NCBI RefSeq assembly: GCF_004340665.1
Contig: NZ_SLWO01000006.1
Location: 62,001-126,000 of the forward strand
Length of the DNA: 64,000 bases
Direction of reading: 5' to 3'
Origin: Pedobacter psychrotolerans
Lineage (GTDB): Bacteria > Bacteroidota > Bacteroidia > Sphingobacteriales > Sphingobacteriaceae
Position numbers and translations under genes: made by a program. Each line of letters opens with the position of its first letter. Position 1 is the first letter of the stretch. Shown here piece by piece: positions 34,073 through 43,775 of this stretch. The notes under the pieces were generated by a model. The model made no database searches, was not told the origin of the DNA, and saw only the letters and a program-made list of their open reading frames with translations.

Positions 34073-36766
34073 TTATCCTTTTGGAATAAAATCTTCAGCT
34101 TTTTCCAGCACCTTTCCTAAACCAGCAGGATTTTTACCACCAGCAGTCGCATAAAAAGGCTGACCTCCACCTCCACCCTGAATTTCCTTACCCAGCTCAC
34201 GAACGATGTTGGATGCATTCATTCCCTGTTTTACCAGGCCATCAGATAACATTACAGTAATGCCAGGCTTGCCATCAATTTCAGTGGTAAATACTAAAAA
34301 GAGATTATCAACCATATCTTTAAGTGAGAAAGCCAAATTTTTAATGGCATCAGCGCTTTGCAGATCGATGTGTCTGGCAATAAGGTTTACCCCATTTATG
34401 CCCCTTACATGGTGTACAATTTCATTCTTTAAGTTTCCAACACGCTCTAAAGTGGTTTTTTCGATTTCTTTTTTCAGTTTAGTGTTTTCATCCAGTAAAG
34501 CTTGGACTGATGCCGAAAGATCTTTCGAACCATTTAAGAGTGCTTTTAAATGGCCTAATTCTTTACGTTGATCTAAGAAATACTGTTCCGCTTTATCAGC
34601 CGTGATGGCCTCAATCCGGCGAACACCTGCTGCAACGGCACTTTCAGAAACGATCTTAAATGAACCAATTTGTCCGGTTGCTTTTACATGCGTACCGCCA
34701 CAAAGTTCTTTTGAAAAATGATCATCAAAAGTAATCATCCGAACAAAATCACCATATTTCTCACCAAATAAAGCTGTTACACCACTTTCAATGGCATCTT
34801 GATAAGGTACATTTCTTTGTTCTTTCAGCTTAATGTTTGCTCTGATTTTCTGGTTTACAATGACTTCAATTTGTGCAAGTTCTTCTTCTGTAACTTTCGC
34901 AAAGTGTGAAAAATCAAAACGTAAGTAATCTGCATTCACCAATGAACCTTTCTGGTTAACATGCTGACCCAAAACCTGTTTTAAAGCAGCATGCAACAAG
35001 TGTGTCGCAGAGTGATTATCTTCAGTGAGCACACGTTTATCTTCATCCACCACTGCCCAGAATTTTCCTTCAAGGTTATCTGGCAGAATATCTGCAAAAT
35101 GCACTGTTAATCCATTTTCTTTCTTGGTATCTGTAATGTCTACCCAAAACTGGCGACTGTGATCTTCTAAACGACCAGTATCTCCTACTTGTCCACCACT
35201 TTCTGCATAAAAAGGCGTTTGGCGTAGAACAATCTGATATTGCTCCTTCCCTTTTGCTTTAACTTTACGGTATTTTAAAATCTCCGTTGCAATTTCTAAA
35301 TCATCATAACCTACAAATTCACTTTGATCATCAGCATTAACGATTACCCAATCGCCAGTATCGATAGCTGTGGCGGCACGAGAACGATTTTTTTGCTTTT
35401 CGAGTGCTATTTCAAATCCATCCGTATCAACTCTAAAACCTCTTTCTTTACCAATTAATACTGTTAAATCAATTGGAAAACCATAGGTATCATATAATTC
35501 AAATGCAAAATCACCATCAACCTTAATTCCATATGCGACTTTATCTTTAAACTGTTCTAAAGACAATTCAGAATTAATATCATATCCTCTATCATTAAGA
35601 TACTTTTTGCGCTCATATTCCAAAACCTTTTCAATTCCACGACCTAAGGTTCTCAAAAAAGAAACTTCCTCCTCTAAAACCACTTTCTGTACAAAATCCT
35701 GTTGTGCAACCAATTCATCAAAAACGCCTTTAAACTGTTCAGCCAGCAAAGGTACCAGTTGATTCAAAAATGGCTCTTTGAAGTTTAAAAAAGTATAAGC
35801 GTAACGAACTGCACGGCGTAAAATCCTGCGGATAACATAACCAGCTTTGTTATTAGATGGCAACTGACCATCAGCAATTACGAACGAAATGGCACGGATA
35901 TGATCAGCCATTACCCGCATGGCAATGTCCGTTTTTTCATCAGCGCCATATTGAATGCCTGATTTTTCAGCAATAAACTGAATCATCGGCTGGAAAACAT
36001 CGGTATCGTAATTAGACGTTTTTTCCTGTAAAACCCTTACCAATCTTTCAAAGCCCATTCCGGTATCCACATGTTTGGCAGGCAAACTTTGCAATGAACC
36101 ATCTTTCAAACGGTTAAACTGCATAAAAACATTGTTCCAGATTTCAATTACCTGCGGATGATCGGCATTTACCAAAGTAGCGCCATTAACCAATGCCTTT
36201 TCATCATCAGTACGACAGTCAACATGGATTTCAGAACACGGACCACAAGGACCTGTTTCGCCCATCTCCCAGAAATTATCTTTCTTATTGCCGGGTAAAA
36301 TATGGCTTTCATCCACATATTGTTTCCAAAGGTCGTAAGCTTCCTGGTCTTTCTCTAAACCCTCTTTTTCATCGCCTTCAAAATAGGTAACGTATAATTG
36401 ATCTTTAGGTATTTTATACACCTCAGTTAATAATTCCCAGCTCCAGGCAATGGCTTCCTTTTTAAAATAATCGCCAAAACTCCAGTTTCCAAGCATCTCG
36501 AACATGGTATGGTGATAAGTATCTATACCCACCTCTTCCAGATCATTATGTTTTCCTGATACCCGCAAACAACGTTGTGTATCTGTAACTCTGGCATATT
36601 TAATAGCAGCCTCTCCCAAAAACAAATCCTTAAACTGGTTCATCCCGGCATTGGTAAACATTAAAGTAGGGTCGTTTTTTACCACTATGGGTGCCGAAAC
36701 CACTATATGATGTTGTTTCTGTTCGAAAAAATGAAGGAATGCCTGTCTTATCTCTTTAGCTGTCAT
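34073..36766 (-). CDS. alaS: Alanine--tRNA ligase
   Basis: Charges tRNA-Ala. The 897-residue protein is full length. The class II catalytic domain includes MFTNAGMNQFKDLFLGE and RVTDTQRCLRVSGKHNDLEEVG. GPCGPCSEIHVD lies at about residues 170-182. The editing domain has the zinc motif HSATHLLHAAL with the later CGGTHV. The C-terminal domain is coiled coil and ends with GGGGGQPFYATAGGKN and DFIPKG. Start ATG 36766 is preceded by a -7 element (36787-36794). It is divergent from the MerR gene. Confidence 0.98.
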   Translation of the reverse strand: MTAKEIRQAFLHFFEQKQHHIVVSAPIVVKNDPTLMFTNAGMNQFKDLFLGEAAIKYARVTDTQRCLRVSGKHNDLEEVGIDTYHHTMFEMLGNWSFGDYFKKEAIAWSWELLTEVYKIPKDQLYVTYFEGDEKEGLEKDQEAYDLWKQYVDESHILPGNKKDNFWEMGETGPCGPCSEIHVDCRTDDEKALVNGATLVNADHPQVIEIWNNVFMQFNRLKDGSLQSLPAKHVDTGMGFERLVRVLQEKTSNYDTDVFQPMIQFIAEKSGIQYGADEKTDIAMRVMADHIRAISFVIADGQLPSNNKAGYVIRRILRRAVRYAYTFLNFKEPFLNQLVPLLAEQFKGVFDELVAQQDFVQKVVLEEEVSFLRTLGRGIEKVLEYERKKYLNDRGYDINSELSLEQFKDKVAYGIKVDGDFAFELYDTYGFPIDLTVLIGKERGFRVDTDGFEIALEKQKNRSRAATAIDTGDWVIVNADDQSEFVGYDDLEIATEILKYRKVKAKGKEQYQIVLRQTPFYAESGGQVGDTGRLEDHSRQFWVDITDTKKENGLTVHFADILPDNLEGKFWAVVDEDKRVLTEDNHSATHLLHAALKQVLGQHVNQKGSLVNADYLRFDFSHFAKVTEEELAQIEVIVNQKIRANIKLKEQRNVPYQDAIESGVTALFGEKYGDFVRMITFDDHFSKELCGGTHVKATGQIGSFKIVSESAVAAGVRRIEAITADKAEQYFLDQRKELGHLKALLNGSKDLSASVQALLDENTKLKKEIEKTTLERVGNLKNEIVHHVRGINGVNLIARHIDLQSADAIKNLAFSLKDMVDNLFLVFTTEIDGKPGITVMLSDGLVKQGMNASNIVRELGKEIQGGGGGQPFYATAGGKNPAGLGKVLEKAEDFIPKG

Positions 36767-36786
36767 TATTTTAAATATTGAAGGAA

Positions 36787-36794
36787 CAAAATTA
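36787..36794 (-). promoter_or_regulatory. -7 promoter element of alaS
   Basis: TAATTTTG on the minus strand matches TAnnTTTG, 20 bases before the start codon. No convincing -33 element. Confidence 0.5.
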
Positions 36795-36827
36795 AAATTT
36801 TATTGCGTTAATCAGGAAAAATCGAGT

Positions 36828-36835
36828 TACATTTG
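36828..36835 (+). promoter_or_regulatory. -7 promoter element of the MerR-type gene
   Basis: TACATTTG matches TAnnTTTG, 47 bases before the ATG at 36883. TTG lies 22 bases upstream, slightly too far for an ideal -33. Confidence 0.5.
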
Positions 36836-36882
36836 AATGCTTTAAATAATCGATGTAAAACCCTAATAATCAAGCACAAGTT

Positions 36883-37218
36883 ATGCCGTACAAAGAAAGA
36901 GACATTAATAAAATGTATTATACGATGGGCGAAGTGACTGAAATGTTTAATGTTAATGCATCTCAAATCCGTTTTTACGAGAAGGAGTTTGATATCCTTC
37001 AGCCCAAGAAAAACAAGAAAGGCAATCGTCTTTTTACACCTGAAGACATTGAAAACCTTAAAATCATCTTCAATTTAGTAGATGAAAAAGGCTTTACACT
37101 TAAAGGCGCTAAAGAGCATTTAAAAAATAATAAATCGGATGTAAAAGAAAATCAAAAGATTATTGACTCTTTAGAAAAATTGAAGGGTTTTCTTGTGAAT
37201 TTAGCAAAAGAACTTTAA
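36883..37218 (+). CDS. MerR-type transcriptional regulator, short form
   Basis: A 111-residue protein with an N-terminal winged helix of the MerR type: YYTMGEVTEMFNVNASQIRFYEKEFDIL and GNRLFTPEDIENLKIIFNLVDEKGFTL. Residues 85-111 form a helix that would serve as the dimer coiled coil. There is no effector domain and no metal-binding Cys, so its signal is not evident. This short type is widespread in Bacteroidota next to housekeeping genes. It starts at ATG 36883 and is divergent from alaS. Confidence 0.9.
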   Translation: MPYKERDINKMYYTMGEVTEMFNVNASQIRFYEKEFDILQPKKNKKGNRLFTPEDIENLKIIFNLVDEKGFTLKGAKEHLKNNKSDVKENQKIIDSLEKLKGFLVNLAKEL

Positions 37219-37228
37219 AATTCAGCTA

Positions 37229-37666
37229 TTATTTCAGTTTTCTCCTGTTTAAATTTTTAGGTAGAATTTTGATAAAAGCTTTTTTATATTTGGAGAGCAA
37301 ATCCCAAACCCAGCGATTGCTATCTACACTCCGCTCGCCGCAATCCACCACTTCAGCCCGCTCTAGTAACTTAACGACTAATTTTTGAATGAATTTAATC
37401 TTAACCACTTGATTAAATCTTAAACCAATATAGTCACAATATACGTGAACCAAAATTTCTACAATCAATGAATCGTTGGTGATATTAAGTTCTACCTCAT
37501 ATTTCTTCAGGTAATCATCTTTAATGATTTTAACTAAAATTTCAAATCGCGTTCCTGCATCATCTTTCAGAAATGCCCAAAGTGCAGCATCACTAAATAC
37601 CCTTACCAGTTTTGGTTCAAAATGAACCTGAATTTCATGATTAAATAAGTTATACTGTTTTTCCAT
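37229..37666 (-). CDS. Hypothetical protein, unknown function
   Basis: A 145-residue soluble protein with a mixed helix/strand pattern (FEILVKIIKDDYLKKYEVELNITNDSLIVEILVHVYCDYIGLRF), ending in a basic tail (ILPKNLNRRKLK). No signal peptide, membrane segment or known motif. It is convergent with the MerR-type gene, 10 bases away, and its upstream region is the tandem-repeat array. Confidence 0.6.
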   Translation of the reverse strand: MEKQYNLFNHEIQVHFEPKLVRVFSDAALWAFLKDDAGTRFEILVKIIKDDYLKKYEVELNITNDSLIVEILVHVYCDYIGLRFNQVVKIKFIQKLVVKLLERAEVVDCGERSVDSNRWVWDLLSKYKKAFIKILPKNLNRRKLK

Positions 37667-37724
37667 TCATCATTATGATTTGAATAGGTAGCAATTGTTA
37701 CTAAACTGATTTCGACCTATATTA

Positions 37725-38044
37725 TCATTACGACCGAAAAAGAGAAATCCTTTAAACCGGAAACAATGCTTCTTCATTCAGTTACACATATTCTAAACGA
37801 TATTTAACTTATCGTCATTTGACCGAAGTGGAGAAATCTTTTAAACCGCAAACAACGCTTCTTCATTCAGTTACACATATTCTAAACGATATTTAACTTA
37901 TCGTCATTTCGACCGAAGTGGAGAAATCTTTTAAACTGACAAACAACGCTTCTTCATTCAGTTACACATATTCTAAACGATATTTAACCTATCGTCATTT
38001 CGACCGAAATGGAGAAATCTTTTAAACTGACAAACAACATTTCT
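37725..38044. repeat. Tandem array of about 90-bp units
   Basis: Four consecutive units begin at about 37725, 37811, 37900 and 37991; the last is partial. Each begins with atcgtcatttcgaccgaa, then tggagaaatcttttaaac, then attcagttacacatattc, then taaacgatatttaac. The first copy is the most diverged. The array fills most of the 566 bases between the hypothetical gene at 37229 and topB. The start of each unit resembles a repeat common in Pedobacter-type genomes. Confidence 0.9.
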
Positions 38045-38232
38045 TCCTTATTTCCTTGCAAACCGCTGCGTAAAATACAATAAATATCATCCTGCAGGTT
38101 AAAAAAATACAAGAAGCTAACACAGAAAGCATCAAAATGTTTAGCGCTCAATACTTTAACATGTGAGTAAAAAATTAAGCTCGCCATGAGTTATTTTAGC
38201 GATCTTTGGGGTTTGAAAAATAAGCCCCATTC

Positions 38233-40086
38233 ATGAAAATTGTAATTGCAGAAAAGCCCTCTGTTGGTCGTGAACTTGCTAAAGTTTTCGGAGCAACCAC
38301 CAGAAAAGATGGATACATTGAAGGTAAAGGATATTCTTTTACCTGGGCATTTGGGCATTTATTACAATTGGCACCTCCTCAGGATTATGGTTTTATTGGC
38401 TGGAGGCGACAACATTTACCCATGTTGCCAGCTAAGTTTAAGCTAGCCATCCGTAAAATAAAAACTAAAGATGGGTTTGTTGAAGATCCTGCGGTAAGAA
38501 AACAATTAGATACGATTAAAAAGCTTTTTGATGAGGCTACAGAAATCATAGTGGCTACGGATGCCGGACGGGAAGGTGAATTAATTTTCCGTTACATTTA
38601 TTATTACCTTAAATGCAAAAAGCCGTTTAAAAGACTTTGGATTTCCTCACAAACTGATGAAGCCATTAAAGATGGTTTTCGGAATTTAAAGCCCGGAACG
38701 GATTACGATACACTTTTCAACTCTGCCCATTGTCGCTCTGAATCAGATTGGCTGGTGGGAATGAATGCCACGCAGGCGCTTAGTATTTCTGCTGGGAACA
38801 GAACCGTGTTGTCATTGGGAAGAGTGCAAACACCTACCCTGGCCATGATTTGTGCCCGTTTCCTGGAAATTAAAAACTTTGTTCCACAAACCTATTACCA
38901 GCTCAGTATTTTATTGGTTAAAGATGAGCAGGTTTTTAAGGCTGTTTCAACCACAAACTATAAAGATAAGGAAGAGGCGGAAAAATTATTTGCTCTGGTG
39001 GAGGACGTAGCATCTGGATTTCCAAATGGTGGAAACATCACTGCTGTGGAAGCAAAACCTAGAAAAGAACCACCACCACTCCTGCACGATCTAAGTAGTT
39101 TACAGCAAGAAGCCAATAAGAAGAAAGGCTATACTGCTGATCAGACTTTGGGCATTTTACAGAACTTATATGAAAGCAAACTGGTTTCCTATCCTCGTAC
39201 AGGTTCCAGGTATATTGGAGATGATGTTTTTGCAGGTGTGCCCAATTTAATTTCAAAGTTTACCAATCATCCAGATTTCGGTAAACAAGCACAATTTTTA
39301 CAAACCATCAAACTCAATAAGCGCAGTGTTAACGCAAAAAAGGTGACTGATCACCATGCAGTTTTACCTACGGGCGTAGAAGCTTATGGTTTAAGCAGTG
39401 ACCGACAAGCGATATATGATATGGTGGTGGGTAGGATGATCGAAGCTTTTCACCAGGAATGCCTGAAGGAAATTACCAAAATCACCATTCAATCGGGTTT
39501 AACTTTTCTGGCTAACGGAACAGTAATCCGATCGGCAGGATGGCGTGCTGTTTTTAATGAAACGGATGAAGATAAAAAAGATGAGGATAATGCTGCCTTA
39601 CCAAAGGTGGTAGTGGGTGAACAATTGCCAATTACAGAAAAATCATTGCTGGAAAAACAGACCAAGCCAAAAGCCATGTATAATGAGGCTTCTCTGCTTA
39701 AGTCCCTTGAAACTTGTGGTAAAGAAATTGAAGATGAAGAGTTGCGTTATGCAATGAAAGACAGCGGATTAGGTACACCAGCCACCCGGGCATCTATTAT
39801 TGAAACACTAATTACCCGAACATATATCACGCGTGAAAAAAGAAATTTAGTTCCAACTGCTAAGGGCCTTGTGGTTTACGAAGTGGTTAAAGACAAGCAA
39901 ATTGCACAGGCAGAATTAACCGGTCAGTGGGAAAAGCGATTGGAAGAAATCAGGTCTGGTTCATCTGTTAAAGACTTTAAATCTGAAATTACAGAATACA
40001 CCAAAATGATCACCAACGAACTGCTGATTGCCGGAGCCACAATTTCAGGAAAACTGGAAGAAAATAAATTAGAAATTGTTAGCTAA
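38233..40086 (+). CDS. topB: DNA topoisomerase III (type IA)
   Basis: Relaxes and decatenates DNA by single-strand passage. The 617-residue protein has the Toprim domain (IVIAEKPSVGRELAKVFG at residues 3-20, ATDAGREGELIFRYI at about 113-127) and the nucleophile Tyr320 in SYPRTGSRYI. The later blocks TDHHAVLPTG and GLGTPATRASIIETL are also present. It ends soon after the core with no C-terminal zinc ribbons, as in many Bacteroidota TopB proteins. Its 3' end overlaps the convergent response regulator by 18 bases. Confidence 0.96.
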   Translation: MKIVIAEKPSVGRELAKVFGATTRKDGYIEGKGYSFTWAFGHLLQLAPPQDYGFIGWRRQHLPMLPAKFKLAIRKIKTKDGFVEDPAVRKQLDTIKKLFDEATEIIVATDAGREGELIFRYIYYYLKCKKPFKRLWISSQTDEAIKDGFRNLKPGTDYDTLFNSAHCRSESDWLVGMNATQALSISAGNRTVLSLGRVQTPTLAMICARFLEIKNFVPQTYYQLSILLVKDEQVFKAVSTTNYKDKEEAEKLFALVEDVASGFPNGGNITAVEAKPRKEPPPLLHDLSSLQQEANKKKGYTADQTLGILQNLYESKLVSYPRTGSRYIGDDVFAGVPNLISKFTNHPDFGKQAQFLQTIKLNKRSVNAKKVTDHHAVLPTGVEAYGLSSDRQAIYDMVVGRMIEAFHQECLKEITKITIQSGLTFLANGTVIRSAGWRAVFNETDEDKKDEDNAALPKVVVGEQLPITEKSLLEKQTKPKAMYNEASLLKSLETCGKEIEDEELRYAMKDSGLGTPATRASIIETLITRTYITREKRNLVPTAKGLVVYEVVKDKQIAQAELTGQWEKRLEEIRSGSSVKDFKSEITEYTKMITNELLIAGATISGKLEENKLEIVS

Positions 40087-40443
40087 TACTTCTTTTAGTG
40101 CTTCAGACATGTCTCCGTTTTTCTGAATAAAACCGATAGCGCCTGCGTCCCGATAGTCCTGTTCTAAAGTATTTTTGTCATTACCAGAAAACATACAAAC
40201 TTTTACGTTCTCCTGTATGGCTAATATTTCTTTAACGGTATCCGGATCACTATCGCCACTCGGCATATTGATATCCAGCAAAAGAAAATCGAAATCTTGT
40301 TTATTCAGCAGGTTAAATGTTTCTGACAAATTGGAGGTTTCTGAAATTTCACATGTTGACAGAAATTTCTTAAAAAAACCTTTCATGACGATACGCATCA
40401 ATTCGCTATCATCTGCAATTAAAATTTTCAAACCTTGATTCAT
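40069..40443 (-). CDS. Single-domain response regulator
   Basis: A 124-residue receiver domain: acidic pocket IADDSE (Asp10/11), phospho-acceptor Asp in LLLDINMP (near residue 57), Ser in MFSGND and Lys in FIQKNG. It has no output domain, so it must act through protein contact, as CheY and Spo0F do. No histidine kinase is adjacent. It overlaps the 3' end of topB on the opposite strand. Confidence 0.92.
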   Translation of the reverse strand: MNQGLKILIADDSELMRIVMKGFFKKFLSTCEISETSNLSETFNLLNKQDFDFLLLDINMPSGDSDPDTVKEILAIQENVKVCMFSGNDKNTLEQDYRDAGAIGFIQKNGDMSEALKEVLANNF

Positions 40444-40616
40444 TTAAATACTTATTGGATTCTGTGAAGTCTAAATCACCGAACTCTGACTCAAATTAAT
40501 CAAAATCAACTATGAATTGTTTCAATTTGAGCTTTAAATGAATCGAAATCTAGGATTATCTGTTCAAAAATAATAATTTAATACAAAATAAAAAATAAAC
40601 TGTAATACAATTCTAT

Positions 40617-42530
40617 CTAGGTATCAATATATTCCCAGGCGCTATGATAAGTGTTTAGTTTTTCAGCATAACCAATAAAGTCTGCATAAAATTTAGCTTT
40701 AGAAAGTGTAGAGCTGTCGCCAATTACCACCAATTTTTTTCTAGCTCTGGTCATCGCCACATTCATTCTCCTCGTGTCTGATAAGAAACCAATATTTCCT
40801 TCCGAATTGCTTCTGGTTAAGCTAATATAAACCACATCCCGCTCCTGCCCTTGAAAACTATCAATGGTATTTACGGCAATTTTGTTTTGGTGCTTAAGTA
40901 AAAGATCATCTTCCAGCATCAGGGCTTTTAAAATCTGGACTTGCTGTTTATAGGGGGAAATAATGGCAATGGTTGGAAAATATTCCAGAGAAAAATCCAT
41001 TTGTAACCGGGTTACCAGTTGATGCAAATGTCTGATCAGAAATGCGGCTTCTTCCGGATTGGTGGTGCTTGTACCATCTAACTTTTCATCAAAACTGCAA
41101 CCAGCAGTATCAATAAAATTGAGTGGCTCATCATCTTTAAAAAGCAATTGTTCAGCTACCGAAGCATGTGCAATTAATTTGTCTTCATAAAAAACCTTTG
41201 ATGAATAGCCCATGATATTTTTGTTCATGCGGTATTGTTCATTCAAAAGCACAACAGATTCAGGATGAAGGTTTACCAACTTTTCGAGCAAAGTATTACT
41301 TAATCCTTTTTTTGCTGCTTCTGTAGATTTTATAGTTGGTGGTAACTGAAAGTGATCGCCTGCTAAAATTAGCTTTTGGGCTTTCAAAATCGGAATCCAA
41401 CAAGCAGGTTCCAGAGCTTGTCCAGCCTCATCAATCACTACAGTATGGTATTTCAATTGGCGAACAGTATAGTGATTCGCTCCTACCAATGTTGCTGTAA
41501 TTACCTGCGCTTTATTAAACAGGTGATCCATGATATAGGATTCGGTTTTTTCTATTTCCTTCCCTATTTTATGCGCTTCATCAAAGAGTGCCTTACGTTG
41601 GTCACGCTCAGCCTTACCAAAACTGCGCTTATATTTATGCGCCATGTTTTTGTACTCACTTGCCTGTTTTTTTAAGGTCTTGATTGTTTTCATTTCCTGA
41701 TGATCAGCCATTTGATGATCTAAGGTAGCTGATAACAATTTTTCTGAAACCCTTGCCGGATTTCCTATCCGAATTACATTTAAACCTTCTATCGCTAGTT
41801 TTTCAGTCAGTAAGTCAACTGCCGTATTACTTGGAGCCACAACCAATATTTTTTGATCGCGGTGTTTAATTAACGACTTTATTGCCTGTACAATAGTGGT
41901 GGTTTTGCCAGTTCCGGGAGGACCATGAATAATAGCCAGGTGATCTGCAGAAACGATTTTACTTACTGCAAGTTGCTGAGATTCATTGAGTCCATTAGGC
42001 AGAATGAATTTTTCAGTATGTTGAAAAGAAGGTTTTTCACCCGAGGCAATTACTTTAATTAACTTGTTTTCAGCAGCATCTTCGGTAAGATTTGTAGCCT
42101 GTTTCAATGCCTGCTGCATTTCATCATAGCTATTGTTATCAAATAATAAATCTAAACCAAGTTTACCATCCCTGGCCCAGTCAGGCAGTTCATCTATCCG
42201 AAGACTTACTTTCACCTTATTGGCACTTTGATGTGAGATAATTCCTTCCACCTGATCAGTTTTTGGATCATGGTTAGAAAATAAAACCACTGACGAACCA
42301 AACCGAAACTGATGCGACAAATCCTGATGGGTGGTTCGCTCTAATTCTACCGTTAAATAATCACCTTTACCCATTTCTGTATTGCGAATTGCGATTGGGT
42401 ACCAGGTTAATCCAAGCGCTCTCCGATCAGCGGCTGAGGTATTTTGCGTTAGCTTTAAGTACGACTGTAAATCTTCTTCACGCTCGATATGAAGCAGATC
42501 CTGCAGATTTTTAAAATATTCTTTTGACAA
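40617..42530 (-). CDS. Upf1/IGHMBP2-like superfamily 1 helicase
   Basis: A 637-residue ATP-dependent helicase. Walker A is GPPGTGKTTTIVQA (about 201-214), followed by VVAPSNTAVDLL (motif Ia), VIDEAGQALEPACWIP (motif II, DEAG), GDHFQLPPT (motif III), LNEQYRMN (motif IV region), TIDSFQGQERDVVYIS (motif V) and NVAMTRARKKLVVIGD (motif VI). The N-terminal 190 residues look like the IGHMBP2/SMUBP-2 fold. The start is TTG 42530; an in-frame stop lies shortly upstream. It may process RNA or DNA; the role is unknown. Confidence 0.93.
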   Translation of the reverse strand: MSKEYFKNLQDLLHIEREEDLQSYLKLTQNTSAADRRALGLTWYPIAIRNTEMGKGDYLTVELERTTHQDLSHQFRFGSSVVLFSNHDPKTDQVEGIISHQSANKVKVSLRIDELPDWARDGKLGLDLLFDNNSYDEMQQALKQATNLTEDAAENKLIKVIASGEKPSFQHTEKFILPNGLNESQQLAVSKIVSADHLAIIHGPPGTGKTTTIVQAIKSLIKHRDQKILVVAPSNTAVDLLTEKLAIEGLNVIRIGNPARVSEKLLSATLDHQMADHQEMKTIKTLKKQASEYKNMAHKYKRSFGKAERDQRKALFDEAHKIGKEIEKTESYIMDHLFNKAQVITATLVGANHYTVRQLKYHTVVIDEAGQALEPACWIPILKAQKLILAGDHFQLPPTIKSTEAAKKGLSNTLLEKLVNLHPESVVLLNEQYRMNKNIMGYSSKVFYEDKLIAHASVAEQLLFKDDEPLNFIDTAGCSFDEKLDGTSTTNPEEAAFLIRHLHQLVTRLQMDFSLEYFPTIAIISPYKQQVQILKALMLEDDLLLKHQNKIAVNTIDSFQGQERDVVYISLTRSNSEGNIGFLSDTRRMNVAMTRARKKLVVIGDSSTLSKAKFYADFIGYAEKLNTYHSAWEYIDT

Positions 42531-42573
42531 TTGAATTTTATTAAGCTTGATTGAAATGGTTAATGTTCAAGTT

Positions 42574-42957
42574 TTAGAGTACCAGCTCCTGGTGTAACCT
42601 GATCATGGTTTCTTCTGCATCAAGGCAAAATCCAGGATGAACTTTTGAACATTGTATTACTGTACTTCTGGTGGCCGTTAACCACCTGAACCTGGATGCC
42701 TGATCATATTCGCCAATGGGGCCAGATCCTTTTATTCCACTGCTGATTCGCTCAAAAGCTGTCAAGTTAGCCATCAAATCTTCCAGATCAATCTTCGCAT
42801 AAATGGCCTTAATTTTAGATTCATCCAGAAAAAAAATACTTTTCAAAAATTTCTTCTTCGCACAGAACAAAATGATGCCAACATTAAGAAACTCTTCGCG
42901 TTCTACCCTTGGCATTACCCGAATTACAGCGTACTCAAATAAGTATCTCTCTTGCAT
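42574..42957 (-). CDS. DUF3037 protein
   Basis: A 127-residue soluble protein of the DUF3037 family: the opening YLFEYAVIRVMPRVEREEFLNVGIILFC is the family mark. It overlaps the end of the HipA-like kinase gene by 23 bases in another frame, so translation is probably coupled. The same gene pair is known from other bacterial genomes, but no function has been shown to my knowledge. The pairing suggests a complex with, or substrate of, the kinase. Confidence 0.85.
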   Translation of the reverse strand: MQERYLFEYAVIRVMPRVEREEFLNVGIILFCAKKKFLKSIFFLDESKIKAIYAKIDLEDLMANLTAFERISSGIKGSGPIGEYDQASRFRWLTATRSTVIQCSKVHPGFCLDAEETMIRLHQELVL

Positions 42958-43726
42958 GCTGTGCTTCTTTTAAAAATATTTGAGAATGATTTAATCTGGT
43001 TTCCAGAAAATAAGCGTAAGCTTTTCTATGCGCTTCTTTAGTCGGAAAATTGGTTTCTCCTTCTAGCCAGACATCCGGAATCAAATCAATGATGGCATTT
43101 ATTTTTTCGCCATTAAGGATAGCGCGAAATTCCTGATCAACCTCTTCCAGCTCTGATGCCCATGGAAGTAATACATGATCTTTAACTAAAAAAAACGGGC
43201 GTGTAGCCTGTTCTTCCCAGTTTTGCCAGGAATGGTGAAAGTATAAGGATGCGCCATGATCAATTAACCAAAGTTCTTTATGCCAAACCAACATATTGGT
43301 GTTGCGGCAAGTACGATCCATATTGGTTAAAAAACAATCCAGCCATACAATTTGCGAGGCTAATTTCGGATCTACTGTAGTTACGGTTGGATCAAAAGTA
43401 ATGGCACCTGAAAGGTAATGCAGCGCCAGATTTAAGCCCACACTGGCCTTCAGCAAATCCTGAATTTCTTCATCAGGCTCTGTACGGCCAAAGGCTTCAT
43501 CTAACTGGGCAAAAACCAATTCTGGTATGCGTAAGCCAAGTATTCTGGCAACTTCACCACCAATTAATTCTGCAATTAATGCCCGAGGTCCCTGTCCGGC
43601 CCCTCGAAACTTTAATACATACAGAAAGTCATCATCCGCTTCGGCAATTGCAGGCATAGAGCCGCCTTCACGCAAAGGCGTTACATATCTGGTAACGTTA
43701 ACTGTTCTAAGTTGAAAATTATTCAT
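42935..43726 (-). CDS. HipA-like kinase
   Basis: A 263-residue protein of the HipA-like kinase group, shorter than the about 440 residues of classical HipA and lacking its N-terminal subdomain. Likely active-site residues: Lys39 in YVLKF, Glu53 in AELIGGE, Asp137 with Asn142/144 in NMDRTCRNTN, and Asp156 in LIDHGAS, the metal-binding Asp. It starts at ATG 43726 (MNNFQLRTV); an ATG 30 bases upstream is possible. No HipB-type DNA-binding gene is adjacent. The downstream partner is DUF3037. Confidence 0.85.
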   Translation of the reverse strand: MNNFQLRTVNVTRYVTPLREGGSMPAIAEADDDFLYVLKFRGAGQGPRALIAELIGGEVARILGLRIPELVFAQLDEAFGRTEPDEEIQDLLKASVGLNLALHYLSGAITFDPTVTTVDPKLASQIVWLDCFLTNMDRTCRNTNMLVWHKELWLIDHGASLYFHHSWQNWEEQATRPFFLVKDHVLLPWASELEEVDQEFRAILNGEKINAIIDLIPDVWLEGETNFPTKEAHRKAYAYFLETRLNHSQIFLKEAQHAREILI

Positions 43727-43775
43727 AAGTATAAGTGAAAGGCATATTAAATACATGCAGTTTTTTCACTTATCG

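Noticed and set aside
37725..38044. CRISPR array
   Set aside because: The units are contiguous about 90-bp tandem copies without unique spacers.
37984..38187. 67-codon minus-strand frame before topB
   Set aside because: Its C-terminal third lies in the tandem repeat, and the rest shows no family, promoter or coding pattern.
42935..43726. Classical HipAB toxin-antitoxin module
   Set aside because: There is no HipB-type helix-turn-helix gene next to it, and the kinase lacks the HipA N-terminal subdomain.
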